Source: Lumbricus rubellus (taxonomy: Eukaryota > Annelida > Clitellata > Crassiclitellata > Lumbricidae). From it: a stretch of 64,000 nt of DNA. Where the stretch lies: NCBI GenBank assembly GCA_945859605.1, contig OX243821.1:194001-258000 (forward strand). Direction: 5' to 3'. The notes beneath the pieces are model-generated. The model saw only the letters and a list, made by a program, of their open reading frames with translations. It ran no database searches and was not told where the DNA came from. The first letter of the stretch is position 1. Each line of letters begins with the position of its first letter. Made by a program: the position numbers and the translations under genes. Below, piece by piece: positions 34,291 to 46,539 of this stretch.

Positions 34291-34330
34291 ACTAGTCACG
34301 TGACCGCCAGACAAGATGGCGGGCGAATGT
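34290..34330 (+). promoter_or_regulatory. Core promoter elements of a plus-strand gene (probably beta-arrestin)
   Basis: GTCACGTGAC (34295-34304) followed at 34312 by CAAGATGGCGG, a USF-type E-box and a YY1-type motif in the arrangement seen at TATA-less promoters. A plausible first-exon donor follows at 34520. Confidence 0.5.
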
Positions 34331-34520
34331 TTTGATTAATTGGGAAGGAGGCCAGTCGTCTCTCTCGTCGCGACAAAACCGACATTTGGGGCGGAGGACT
34401 CGTTGGAGGATTAGTCGTCGAACGCCCAAGCGAAAACGCCACACGCGAAAATCCGTCCGACATTTGTCCGATGCGCGCATTTATGGAAGATCTGTAACGT
34501 CAACGTTGCGTCAGATCGAG
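34310..34520 (+). other. Putative non-coding first exon of beta-arrestin
   Basis: CpG-rich unique sequence ending ATCGAG|GTAAGATT, a strong donor. The frames contain stops and no useful ATG before the donor, so it would be 5' UTR. The next exon of the same strand with an untranslated leader is at 47051. The link is inferred. Confidence 0.4.
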
Positions 34521-35249
34521 GTAAGATTGGGTTTGGTGGGTAGAAAATGGCGACTACGCGGTTTGCGATCTTGTTCTTCGATGGATGGGCGAATTTGTGA
34601 AGCTGTCGATCGCACGATTTGTGGCGTTTTGCTTCGTGTTCTAGACGTAGAAATGTAAGAAATGTTTGAATGCGTTCTGGACGAAAATCGCCTGTGATTT
34701 TTCTGTGTTCGTTGTGTTATCAGTCGGTATGTTCTTCCTTGATGAGTGAATGGCGGTAGCGTTGTATTGGAGTAGGGCAACTGGGTTGTTGTGATTTGTG
34801 AATGTCGTGTTCGAAATCTGGCGCTATAGAAATGGATTTCTTCGTAATCAGAAATATGCTGGCCGACCCCTCACCGTCAAGCTTTACCCGGTATTCTTCC
34901 AGCCGTTCCCCCTTTTATTTACTCCTCCCTTCGGAGTGCCGGTACATGTCATTGCATATTATATTTCGCCCGCATCTAATTGTCGTCGATTTTCATAACA
35001 ATAAGTCATTTGCATGAGAATGATCTGTATGCAGATCGGGTTTTCGATTGACCGGATGTCTTTCTGAGGATTTATGAGTCGAATCGGAAGTCCTATTGAG
35101 GCGGTTTTGACGTCACACTTCCTTCAGAGCCTTTTATGAAGACGCGGCCGTGAACTTAGCTCTCCCTCCATGTCTCTGTCTGTTTGTCTGTTTGTCTTTC
35201 CCTCGTTCTTGATGATTTGACGCTGTGCAGTCGGTGCTGGCAGTCACTG

Positions 35250-35576
35250 TAAACGTATTATTATTATTATTGTTATTGTTATTATTACCGGTATTATTAA
35301 TTGTTATTATTTTCATTATTATTATTTTTCTGAGCAACATAATTTATGATTCCCTCGGGATTGCAGAAATTCGAGGGCGATGTTCTGGAATGGTTAGTCT
35401 TCACAAATGATTATTTTATTTAAAAAAAATTATTATTACTATTATTATTGTTTTCCACCGAGGTACATCTGATCCCTGTAATCAAGATTTCGATTGCAAA
35501 AATTAGGAGGGGGATGATGTTCTAGAATGGCTTGTCTTCACAGATGGTTAATATTGTATATTACTGTTATTATTAA

Positions 35577-35619
<43 letters not shown>

Positions 35620-35620
35620 T
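35250..35620. repeat. ATT microsatellites, two blocks
   Basis: Runs at 35255-35325 and 35570-35622 flanking a duplicated unit (TTCTGGAATGG/TTCTAGAATGG followed by TGTCTTCACA). Presumed arrestin intron 1. Confidence 0.75.
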
Positions 35621-35999
35621 ATTACCATGACTGCATCTTCGGATAGATAAAACTGACTGGTTTGCTTTAATTTTGTAATCTAGGATATATGTGCGTTCTG
35701 TAGTCCACTAGTTAATGTTCTTGACCGTGCGTTGCTTACCGGAATAACATGCGTACCGTACATGCGTTATCCTAAAAAATAATATACGTGTACCATATGA
35801 GTACGTAAAAATCTAGAAAACATCTGTGAAAATATCGGTGTGTAATTGTGCAAAATAGATGATGCGGATTATCGTGCATACTGTACATGCGTTATCCTAA
35901 AAATAACATACGCGTGCATAAAAATGTAAGCGCTTACTACAGTTGACGAATGAACCTAATGCATATGTTGTGGTTGAATTGGTGTACGCACTGTAAAAG

Positions 36000-36098
36000 A
36001 CAAATGATGTTGATGATCATGTAAAAGACAAATGATGTTGATGATCATGTAAAAGACAAATGATGTTGATGATCATGTAAAAGACAGATGATGTTGAT
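36000..36098. repeat. 28-bp tandem repeat
   Basis: Four copies built on AAATGATGTTGATGATCATG followed by TAAAAGAC. Confidence 0.85.
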
Positions 36099-36260
36099 TA
36101 TATGGAAAATGAATGTAGTTGCACTGGAGTGGTAATGCTCAGTGGTTCCATTGATGCCATACTGCTTATATATAAACTGAACTTATACATAAAGGAGCGC
36201 CTCTGAGTAGTGAGGGCTTGAAGGGGCACATAAAAGCATAAAACCTTTGTAAAATTAGTT

Positions 36261-36484
36261 ATGTATGTATGTATGTATGTGCACTTGTTATAGCGCCCCT
36301 TCAAGCTCTCTCTACTCAGAGGCGCTCCCGATGCAGAGCGGACACTGCATCAGAGTTTCATGCCGAAGCGCTGAGCAATTGTGAGTGAAGGACTTGCCCA
36401 AGGTCCTTACGCGGGGAGGTGGATTCGAACCTCGGACCTTCCGGCTCCAAGGCGACGACGCCACCACTAGACCACCGCGCCCCA
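36261..36484 (-). repeat. tRNA-derived SINE (copy 11) nested in an older repeat
   Basis: Full-length copy with a GTAT tail. It interrupts the repeat that is continuous at 9424-9540 (AAAATTAGTTAT on the left, GTTATATGTAATATGC on the right). Confidence 0.88.
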
Positions 36485-36884
36485 CGTTATATGTAATATG
36501 CTGCGTTCTGCCAGCCTGAAGTGCTGATGAAACGAAAATTGATTGATTGATTAATTGATTGATTGGTTGATTGATTGATTGAAGAGATGAGTGATTCAAA
36601 TGTGTGAATGAATCGATGTTAACGTATGCCAACGTATGGCATTGTATCATGTACGTATACTGTATGTGCGTCATGGAAAAAACAACATATGTCTGGTTGC
36701 ACCTTGAAATCTCTTTGTACTTCATGCGTTCTTATGCTTGATATCACTCCATCCTAATAATAATAATAATAATTGCGACAATTTATATAGCACCTTAACA
36801 CAGAGACAGACGTAATAACGTACGTGTAATGTACGTGTATGCGTTATGGAAAAGAATCATACACTGTATTGTATATTTACATAT

Positions 36885-37090
36885 GTGGGGCGCGGTGGTG
36901 TAGTTGTGGCGTTGTTGCTTTGGAGCCGGAAGGGTCGAGGTTCGAATCCACCGTAAGGACCTTGGGCAAGTCCTTCACTCACAATTGCTCAGCGCTTCGG
37001 CTTGAAACTCTGATTCAGTGTCCGCTCTGCATTCGGGAATGCCTCTGAGTAGAATCTTGAAGGGGTGCTAAAACAAGTGAACCTACGTAA
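36885..37090 (+). repeat. tRNA-derived SINE (copy 12)
   Basis: GTGGGGCGCGGTGGTGTAGT head and a slightly shortened body; it ends in a CATA repeat that runs on to 37420. Confidence 0.88.
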
Positions 37091-37167
37091 ATACATACAC
37101 ACATAGAGTGTCACACATACATGCATACATAAATACATACACACATACAGTATCACACATACATAAA

Positions 37168-37198
<31 letters not shown>

Positions 37199-37420
37199 CA
37201 TACATACATGCGTACATACACACTTATACATGCACACATACACTCATACATACAATAATACATACAAACACACACACACACACGTACACTAATACATACA
37301 TACATACATACAAACATACATTCACACACCCACACACACACACCTACACACACACACACACATACACACACACACATACACACACACACAATTACACACA
37401 CACAATTACATGCATCTATG
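37090..37420. repeat. (CATA)/(CA) microsatellite
   Basis: Grown from the tail of the preceding SINE. Confidence 0.8.
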
Positions 37421-37545
37421 TTTTATGTGTCTGTATACTTAACACCGTAATCAGTCGGTGTCCTCTGGTGTCCAATTGCAACGAAGTCTGACATTTCAGC
37501 ATTTCGCCATCGACTTACTCTCTCTCTGATCTCGACTCAGATCGC

Positions 37546-37559
37546 GTTGCTATGGCGAC
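37546..37559. promoter_or_regulatory. RFX X-box-like palindrome
   Basis: GTTGCTATGGCGAC fits the RFX consensus (two half-sites, GTTGCY and RGCRAC, two bases apart). It lies in a short unique CpG-rich island between microsatellites. Function unknown. Confidence 0.35.
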
Positions 37560-37639
37560 CGTTGCTAAGCCGTAATTAACGGCGACACTCGCTGCAGTGA
37601 TTTGCGTGATTGCGAATGTCATCACGCAAATGCCACGGA

Positions 37640-38040
37640 CAGGGACAGAGACAGACAGACAGACACAGAGACAGTGATAGAGACAGAGTGATAGAGACAG
37701 AGTGATAGAGACAGAGACAGAGACAGTGAGAGAGACAGAGTGAGAGAGACAGAGACAGATACAAAGTGAGAGAGACAAAGAAAGAGACAGACAGACAGAC
37801 ACAGAGACAGTGAGAGAGACAGAGTGATAGAGACAGAGACAGATACAAAGTGAGAGAGACAGAGAAAGAGATAGACAGACAGACAGACAGACACAGAGAC
37901 AGTGAGAGAGACAGAGTGATAGAGACAGAGACAGATACAAAGTGAGAGAGACAGACAGACAGACAGAGAGAAAGACAGACAGACAGATTGAGACACGAAG
38001 AGAGACAGATAGACAGACAGAGACAGTGAGAGAGAGATAA
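37640..38040. repeat. GACAGA/GAGA microsatellite
   Basis: Imperfect ACAGAGACAGTGAGAGAG units; continues after the mariner element at 38885-38990. Confidence 0.8.
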
Positions 38041-38049
38041 TCATATCTA

Positions 38050-38878
38050 CACGGTGTCCCAATTGAACTGATACCCTTTTTGTTTTGGCGATATAATTGT
38101 CAATTCTACACGAAACTCTATAACATTTCAGAGACTGTAAGAGGGATAAATTATCAATGTTTCCTGAAAATTTGATCCAATTCTACGAACGGAGTCCGAA
38201 GTTATGCACGTTCATATTTGAGCAACGAAAATTATCAGTTTCCAACATGTAAAAGATAGGAAATTATAGTATTAGCGCTGTTCTTCAAAGCTGATGTTCA
38301 AAATGTCCTCCATTACCTCGAATGCATGCTCTAAGGCGCTTTCGCCATTCATTGATTGCATTGTCAACAATCCCTTGATCAAAACGATTCCATTCTTCCA
38401 GATTTCGCTGTTTGAAGTGGTCACTGGTCATTGGTCAACGTCACGTATGCGAGTTTCATAAGGCTGCGATGGGCCAGTTTCTGTTAGGAAATTCATTTAA
38501 AAACCTTTTGCACCGTAATGTTTTTCTTCTATGAATTTTTTTATTAAACTCAAATGATCTTTGCTGAAAACCATTTTTATTATTGTCCCCTAACATGGAA
38601 ATGGCGGGAATTTGACGTCATATTTATTAATTTAGAAAGCAAGGCGTGCAGTTGCAAACAAAAATTTCCTATCTTTTACATGTTGGAAACTTAAAATTTC
38701 CTTTGCCCAAATTTGAACGTGCATAACTTTGGACTCTGTTCGTCGAATTAGATAAAATGTTCAGGAAACATTGATAATTTCTCCCTCTTACATTCCCTGG
38801 AATTTTATAGAGTTTCATTTAAAATTGACAATTATATCGCCAAAATAAAAAGGGTATCAGTTCAATTGGGACACCGTG
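38050..38878 (-). mobile_element. Decayed Tc1/mariner (IS630-type) transposon with transposase remnant
   Basis: Terminal inverted repeats CACGGTGTCCCAATTGAACT of about 60 bp, flanked by TA on both sides, 829 bp in total. The minus strand at about 38285-38400 reads EEWNRFDQGIVDNAINEW, then RKRLRACIRGNGGHFEHQ. This is typical of the transposase C-terminus, where the target gene ends in a GGHFEH-like motif. Most of the transposase is lost. Confidence 0.9.
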
Positions 38879-39609
38879 TATATCATATTGGAGAAAGACA
38901 GAGACAGAGAGGGGAGAGACAGAGATAGGGAGACAGACAGACAGAATGAGACAGAGAGGCCGGAGACAGAGAGGGAGAGATGATAGCATGATATATACAC
39001 TGCATATGAAGTTTAAATATTCGTATCTTTTTACCCGTTCAACTTTTTCTGGTGAAATTTTGGAATCATATTCTTGGTCCAATTCTCTAAATATTTGGAA
39101 AACGTTAGCATGACATGTTATCAGGCATTAGAGATATATGAAAAACAATTTGGCTTAGTTTTTATTGAATCACGGTGTACATATATATATATATATATGT
39201 ACATAGATTGAAACAGAGACAGAGAGGCGGTCAGAGTTGGCATCTAGCACGTTTTGAGAGAGGGGCAGAGTGCACTGGAGTGCAGAGTAACTTCATCCCA
39301 GGATAAGATGCTGCTGCTGCTGCTGCTGTTGCACTATGTGTAAAGTAACTAATGTTTGCTTTGTACTCTTCATTCAGCGCTTTAGAAAGTCTGTGAGGTA
39401 CTTCACGATGCGCTAGATTAAGTGTCCTCATACATACATGCATGCATGCATGTATTCATATATACAATTATACATACAAGCATACATGGAGGTATGTAAA
39501 TAAATGAATGCATAATTATATATGCACAATTATACATGAATGCATGCTAACATTGGTACAGGCATTTATTCACATGCACATATATAAACATTTATTCACA
39601 TGCACATAT

Positions 39610-39915
39610 ATAAACATAATTTGTTTTTTTCTTGTTTTTTGTTTTGTTTTGAAATCTGTGTGTCATTTCATTTGAGTTTACTTTTGTTTCATGTGTAAGA
39701 TGTTGTGCTTTGCACTGTTTTTTTTACAATAGCCAAATGTTATTGAGAAAGGAAGGGTCAATCCAGCCTCAGCGGGTCCATACGACCTTTTTGGATTGAC
39801 CCTTTGACTTATGCACCGATCACTCGAAAGTCATTGAATTTGTACTGATTACTGCTCTTTTGTACGTGTTTGATGCTTTGTCAATAAACGGCTTACTTAC
39901 TTACTTACTTACTTA
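39610..39915 (+). repeat. LINE 3' end with (TTAC)n tail
   Basis: TCAATAAACGGCTTACTTAC: a polyadenylation-like AATAAA followed by a CTTA tail, as in CR1/Rex-type ends. Confidence 0.5.
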
Positions 39916-39989
39916 ACATGCGTTCATACATTATACTTACGCATTAAATTATAACTTGCAATTGTTATGCAAAGGCCTTCAGATTTTGA

Positions 39990-40110
39990 AGTGCTCACTA
40001 CTGTTTCTGCCCATAGTCTCAAGACTTCTTTTTTTCCATAGTTCGTCGCACTGGGAGTGCCTCTGATTAGGTTGTTCTGTGAGAGGCGCTTTCTTAATCC
40101 GTAAATATTA
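39990..40110 (+). repeat. CR1/L2-type LINE 3' end
   Basis: CGCACTGGGAGTGCCTCTGA, then GTGAGAGGCGCTTTC. Same 3' hairpin as at 16000 and 54420. Confidence 0.6.
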
Positions 40111-40187
40111 TACAATAGTATTAATACATTCATTCTTTTAATTATTGATACGAATATAAAAAATGAATGTGATGAGATGACCTAGAT

Positions 40188-40534
40188 CAGCGGTTCCCAA
40201 CCCGTGGCCCGCGGGCCAAAAGTGGCCCGCTAGGCCTCAAAAAATGGCCCGCATCTCTCAAAGAATTAAAAAAAATATATGAAAAATTGACAATTTGGAC
40301 AGGATAGAACAGATAATTATTTTCTAATAAAAATTAATTTATTTGAAGTCTATAAATAACATTAAACATTCTATTTTGAATCAGTTACAGCAATTTTATA
40401 TGCTTTTAGTTAATTAAATTTTAACATTGTGGCCCCCTAAACGCCCTAATGTCCATTAACTAAGAAAAAGTGGCCCTTGTGTCCTCCAACTTGGAAAAAG
40501 TGGCCCCTAAGTCAAAAAAGGTTGGGAACCACTG
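40188..40534. mobile_element. hAT-like MITE, CAGTGGTTCCCAACC family, copy 2
   Basis: CAGCGGTTCCCAACC and GGTTGGGAACCACTG ends, GGCCCGCGGGCC palindrome near the left end, exact 8-bp duplication ACCTAGAT at 40180-40187 and 40535-40542. Confidence 0.93.
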
Positions 40535-40569
40535 ACCTAGATAAATGTGAAATGCTTTTCCAAACTTAC

Positions 40570-40627
40570 GAACCATCTGGAGCCATTCCTTAACATCGCT
40601 GTTCCCATTCAGGATCCCGCTTCCCAT
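40570..40627 (-). CDS. Possible first coding exon of an unknown gene
   Basis: Minus strand: ATG at 40627, 19 codons (MGSGILNGNSDVKEWLQMV) and a strong donor GTTC|GTAAGT. No family recognised and no partner exons found to the left. It would be nested in the presumed arrestin intron. It may be chance. Confidence 0.28.
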
Positions 40628-41065
40628 CTGTCATGCCTCCATGTCTCCTTGGTTGCCGTCCTTAATACTCCTCCACTTTGAGCACCACCCCATCTGAGAC
40701 GGCGGAACCCTCGTGAATAAGTGGGTGCCCTTCGCTTTGCCTCCAAGTACCGGTACTTTGAGATGACGACTGCAAGTAGGGAGTGGAGGAGGAGGGGGTT
40801 AAAGCCTAAAGGTCAAGTCAGAGAATTGGATCTGTGGAAAAATACTGATGTATATTGTATACGCCTAGAACGCAAACATCATTAGCTGATGTTAATTGAT
40901 TATATATGCTATTCATTCGTAATTAAGACCTTGCCATGCCATGCTGCTACTGCTGCGGCTGCTGCCGCATACCTTTGCAATTCTATTCCATTCTCTATGC
41001 CACATGACACCATGCTTTGCTACACTACACCATATATATATGTGCCACACTGAATTACACCATGC

Positions 41066-41600
41066 TGTGGGACGCAGTGATGTAGTGGGTATGTTGGTTG
41101 CCTTCTAGCGAAAGGGTTGCAGGTTCGAATAAATAGTAGTGGCAGTTGTAGTAGTGAGAGTGATTGTGGCAGTAGTAGTTGCAGTAGTGGCAGTGGTTGT
41201 GGCAGTGATCGTGGCAGCAGTAGTGGTTGCAGTAGTGGTTGCAGTAGCCGCAGTTAAATGTGGCATTGGTTGTGGCAGTAGCAGTGGTTGTGAAAATAGT
41301 AGTAGTTGCAGGTTGTGACAATAGTAGTAGTTGCAGGACAATGCAGGTTGTGGGCCTGTGGCAATAGTAGTAGTTGCAAGTTGTGGCAATAGTAGTAGTT
41401 GCAAGTTGTGACAATAGTAGTAGTTGCAGGACAATGCAGGTTGTGGGCCTGTGGCAATAGTAGTAGTTGCAGGTTGTGGCAATAGTAGTAGTAGCAGTGG
41501 TTGTGACAATAGTAGTAGTTGCAGGTTGTGACAATAGTAGTAGTTGCAGGTTGTGGCAATAGTAGTAGTTGCAGTAGTTGTAGTTGCAGTAGTAGAAGTG
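41066..41600. repeat. SINE head followed by TAGTAGTTGCAGG minisatellite
   Basis: A plus-strand SINE head (GGGACGCAGTGATGTAGTGG ... GGTTGCAGGTTCGAAT) breaks off into about 470 bp of AATAGTAGTAGTTGCAGGTT units. The unit may descend from the GGTTGCAGG part of the head. Confidence 0.75.
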
Positions 41601-42049
41601 GCAGTGATTGTGAGAGTACTAATGTCAGTTGTAGTGGTGGTGATGATAGTAGTGATGGTAATAATATAATGACATTAGTAGTTGTGGTGGTTTATTAGTA
41701 GTGTTGTCAGTGGTATGCAGTGTTTAATAAGTACTGTTTATGCACCAATAGTAGTTGTGGTGGTTTATTAGTGCCGTTAATGGCATGCATCACTATTCCC
41801 ATATTATTTATATCAACTTCTATTATTTCTCATGATCATCGACATGAGAAACCGATTCCGTAATAATGAGGTCAACCACCAGAGGGCCAGTCAACATCCA
41901 TCCCGTTGGGGGGGGGTACAATTCCTCATCCAAATCATCCCTTCCTCCGTCGTTGCTGCTGATGCTTTCCATGGACCATAGCGGGTCTGTCGTTTAGAGA
42001 TGGAGAGAAGAGAGGAGAGGAGTGGAGGCCCTCAGGCTCTTGCAATGAG

Positions 42050-43039
42050 TAAACAGAGAGAGAGAGGGAGATACAGACACAGAAAGACAGACGGAGAGAG
42101 ACAGACGGAGAGAGAGAGACGGAGAGAGAGAGAGAGAGAGACAGACAGACGGAGAGAGAGAGAGACAGACGGAGAGAGAGAGAGACAGACGGAGAGAGAG
42201 AGACAGACGGAGAGAGAGAGACAGACAGATGGAGAGAGACAGACAGACAGACGGAGAGAGACAGAGACAGACAGACAGACAGACACAGAGACAAACATAC
42301 ACAAAAAGGGCAGATCTATCTGTCTTGTTATCTCTGTCTCTTTCCTCTGTTTGTCTCTATATATCTCTCTGCCTTTCTCTCTGTCACTCAGAAGAAGGGA
42401 GAGAGAGAGACTGCATGACAGACCGACAGACGGACATGAAGAGAAACAGGCAGACAAACATAGAGGCAAACACACACAGAGACAGACAGACACACAGACA
42501 GAACTCTCGAGAGCGGCCTGCGTTCCCTCGATGTGGAGAGTTGGTTGCAAGCGCTTGTCTGTGACACTACTGCTGCAGCTGTGCATGCTGCTGTGGACGA
42601 CATAGCGGTGGGAGACATTCAGCGCTGACTACAGTTGCGCTGCCGCCATCTCAAAGCACGCATGCGTTGGCCGTGTGGTTAATTGGCTGCGAAAGCCGTG
42701 GATGTATTATTATGGACAATTGAAGAGGACGGGGAGTAGGAGGAGGGAGGAGGAGGGAGGAGGAGGATGGGAAGAGAGATTGAGATAGAAGGGGAAGCGA
42801 AGGAGATTGTAGAGAGAAACAGGGACAGGGGAAACAGCGAGATATAGGGGAGACAGACAGACAAACAGACAGACAGAAGCATGGAGAGCGACAGACAGAT
42901 ATAGAAGGGAAAGAGAGAAGGAGGGGGTGAGAGAGAGATAGACAGTGAGACAGAGACAAAGGCAGACAGACTGAGACAGAAAGATAGACAGTGAGAGAGA
43001 GACCAGACAGACAGATAGATACAGATAGACAGGGCAGAC

Positions 43040-43070
<31 letters not shown>

Positions 43071-43500
43071 AAGAGGCAGGCAGAGGCAGACGCTTAGAGA
43101 GAGAGACAGAGACAGAGGAGAGATAGGCAAGTAGAAAAAATGCTATGAAGAGATAGAGAGAGCGAGAGAAAGAGAAAAGTATATCTAGAGAGATAACGGC
43201 AGATAGATAGAGAGAGACAGACAGAGAGAAAGAGAGAGAGAGAGACTGACCAAACAGACAGATAGAGACAGGCAGGCAGACAGAGAGCTAGAGGGAGAGA
43301 GAGAGGCAGAAGTTTAGAGAGCAACATATATAGAAGGGGAAGAGAGAGAGAGAGAGAGATAGAGAGAAAAAGATAAAGACAAACAGAGGGGCAGGCAGAA
43401 ACAGAAGCTTTAAAGAGACAGAGGAGAGATAGGCAAATAGACAGAATGCTACGAAGAGATAGAAAGAGAAAAAGGATAGAGATAACGGCGGATAGATAGA
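42050..43500. repeat. GAGACAGA microsatellite domain
   Basis: GAGAGA/CAGACA purine tracts with one unique insert at about 42500-42700. Serine/leucine-rich frames are artefacts. Confidence 0.8.
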
Positions 43501-43779
43501 TCTGCCCCTTAAGCTATCCCTGATAGGCAGCCATCCGTATAAAATGCTGACGACTTCATTTATCTCGACCTCGGCTTATGTAGGCGAGTGTCCAGTGTCA
43601 CATTCCCGCCGATCGTATTCTCGTATAGCACTGTGACAGAAGTTTCAACCTTAGGCTTTCATTTGACCGAACGTTAGTTACTTACTCAACCTTAAACATA
43701 CGGATAGAAAATGGTAATAAATACCAATTGATCTATGGACCCCAAAATGACGATTAAACTACAGATGTAAACAAATGCG

Positions 43780-44085
43780 TATTGGGAAACCATTGATATT
43801 ATCTGGAAAGAAAAACTTGTGGAGGAAACCATGGATATTTTGGTAGAAAAACTCATATGTGTAGAGGAAACCATAGCTCTTGGGAAGAAAAACTCATGAA
43901 GGAAACTATAGATATTTTGGTAGAAAAACTCATGGAGGAAACCATAGATATTTGGGAAGAAAAACTCACGGAGGAAACCATGGTTATTTTGGTAGAAAAA
44001 CTCGTAGAAGAAACCATATATATATATATATATATGGTAGAAAAACTCCCAAGAGAAAGCCATGTAGAGAAAAAGTTCAAGAGGA
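43780..44085. repeat. 35-bp tandem repeat
   Basis: About eight units built on GAGGAAACCATAGATATTTT then GGTAGAAAAACTCAT. Confidence 0.85.
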
Positions 44086-45230
44086 AACCACTGCCGCTAT
44101 CTAGAAGAAACATCCGGAAATGTGTAGGAAAAACCAGATAAAATGATGGAGTAAAACCGGATATATCAGATACAGATCTTGTGCTTAAGCCTTAAGCTGC
44201 TTTGATAGTAACGTTTTGCAAATGTGACAGCGGTACGAGGAGATTATGTAAATGGGTCACTGATATGACAAGATTATGCAAATGTTTATATGAAGCGTTT
44301 AAGTAAATAGTCGCGGATAGGCTGCAGATAATTATTATGTAAGTGGGTCACCTCCGGTAGGATGAATAGATAAACAAAGATATTTGACGAAGGACGGGGG
44401 TGTGAGGGAAAAACAAGAGGGGGGTTATTGTGCAGAAAGCTGCGGCTTAAGTATGGCTCCCCCACCCGCCCCACGAGGAGTACTGTGGGCTGTGGGAAAC
44501 TATCTTGTTGTCGAAACGAGTCATAGAAATTTCGGTAACGTTTTTAAAGAGTAAGGTTTTAATACTTGAGTGCAAGAGATACAGAGGTGGCTGTATATAT
44601 GTACATGTATATATACTGTATATATATGCACAAGAGGATATATACATATACATTATACATATAATGAGATATATAATATCTAATATACATGTATAATATT
44701 TAATATATACATGCATATATATAATATGAGGAGAGGGAGGGATGGATGGTGGAGGCTGGGATAAGGGGAGAAAGAGACAGACAGACAGAGACACACACAT
44801 ATATATATATATATACATATATATACAGACAGACACAGAGAGAAACAGACAGAGAGAGAGAGAGACGGATGGGGGGAGGCTGGGAAGCTGTTCAGTGATT
44901 TCCCAGGTGCTCTGGTGGAGGAACATTAGGGGCTCAAGGTACAGTTTATTTCGTCAGTATTATTGTTATCACCATCAGCATAATTGGCATCATCATCGTC
45001 ATCATCATCATCATCATCATGGTGTTCATACCATTGGTTCCATAGTCAGTGGGAAGATCAACAAGCCTGCACCACCCATCATTTTCTCATCCCTGTTTCG
45101 ATACGTACATGCATGAGGTGCATACATTTGTATGATGCATACATAAGGCACATGTGTACATTTGTATATACAGACATATTTATGCAGACGTGTATAAATG
45201 GAATGTCGCTTTCAGGTTTCAAAGCTTGTC
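44086..45230. other. Intronic stretch, low-complexity, no gene seen
   Basis: AT/ATAC runs at 44590-44850, a CATCAT run near 44990, otherwise unique AT-rich DNA. Confidence 0.5.
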
Positions 45231-45612
45231 AGGGGAAGATGTTCTTAAATGGATGTTCTTATATGTTATGTTCTTAGATGGGTGTTCTTAAATGGATGTT
45301 CTTATATATGAATATTCTTAAATGGATGTTCCTAAATGGATATTCTGATATGTACATGTATGTTCTCAACTGGACTTTCTCAAATCATGGTTGTTCTTAA
45401 ATGTATGTTCCTAAATGTATGTTCTTAAATGTATGTTCCTAAATGTATGTTCTTAAATGTATGTTCTTAAATGTATGTTCTTAAATGTATGTTCTTAAAT
45501 GTATGTTCTTAAATGTATGTTCTTAAATGTATGTTCTTAAATGTATGTTCTTAAATGTATGTTATTAAATGTATGTTCTTAAATACATGTTCTTAAATGT
45601 ATGTTCTTAATG
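45230..45612. repeat. 14-bp minisatellite ATGTTCTTAAATGT
   Basis: More than 20 units, the middle ones exact. Confidence 0.9.
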
Positions 45613-46091
45613 GGATGTTCATGATTCTTAGAGCTCTGCTATGGAGTTCAATGAGTTGAGCAAGCTTGCAACATTGGGAATTTCGAACGCACTTTGAAGA
45701 TGGGTATTTTTTATGCTGATGTGATGAAAGCATGGATTATACTTGCATGAAAGCAGCGCTGTTTCAAAGGAAAATTACTTATATCCTGATTGATATGTGT
45801 AATGTGTATTGCACGCGTTTTGATAGACTACATGCTGGTCCAATTATACGCTAATATGAATACGTGGTCAGGTATATATTAGGCAGGTATGTATATCAAC
45901 ACGATGGTGTCCGATGTATCGTGATACTGATACAAGTGTACCTGTACCAACCAACGTCATGCTATTGGAATGTACGCACGCACACATGCGTGCACACGCA
46001 CATATGTACATGATACCATTAAGGTATTTGTATGCATACATGTAATATTGTATGCTCGTTAATTCATATGTTGGTATGGTGATTATGATAA

Positions 46092-46490
46092 GGCGTAAAA
46101 AAAAATTGTTGTGTTTCCGGTAACCCGACCAACCCATTTTTACGGCCGCGACTCAAATATTTTTAAAAAAAATTTATTAAAAAAAAATTTCAAAAAAAAT
46201 TTTTTTTTAACATTTGTATTGACATAACATAAGAGACGTCAACAAAATGAAATTAATAGGACTGTTTCTAGAGCAGTTTTAGGTGCAGACAGTCGGGAAA
46301 TAGGCAGTTTATACTTGCTTAGAACACGTACTTTGTTTCAGTGTGCAAAAAAAGACTAGTGGGCTAAGTGGGGTATACTTTTTCGGATAGTCACTGCATA
46401 AAAATATTTTACCAAAATAAAAATATTTTCCGACCTACCTACCCAATTTTTTTTAGCTCTGTTACCGGAAACACAGCATTTTTTTTGGCC
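46092..46490. mobile_element. Harbinger-like inverted-repeat element, 399 bp
   Basis: Ends GGCGTAAAAAAAAATTGTTG and CAGCATTTTTTTTGGCC, inner inverted part GTGTTTCCGGTAAC / GTTACCGGAAACAC, flanking TAA on both sides (46089-46091, 46491-46493). A 3-bp TWA duplication with GGCC ends suits PIF/Harbinger. Non-coding. Confidence 0.75.
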
Positions 46491-46539
46491 TAATGTTGAT
46501 TCGAATCATGATGATGCTTGCAAATAATAGGGATGGTGT

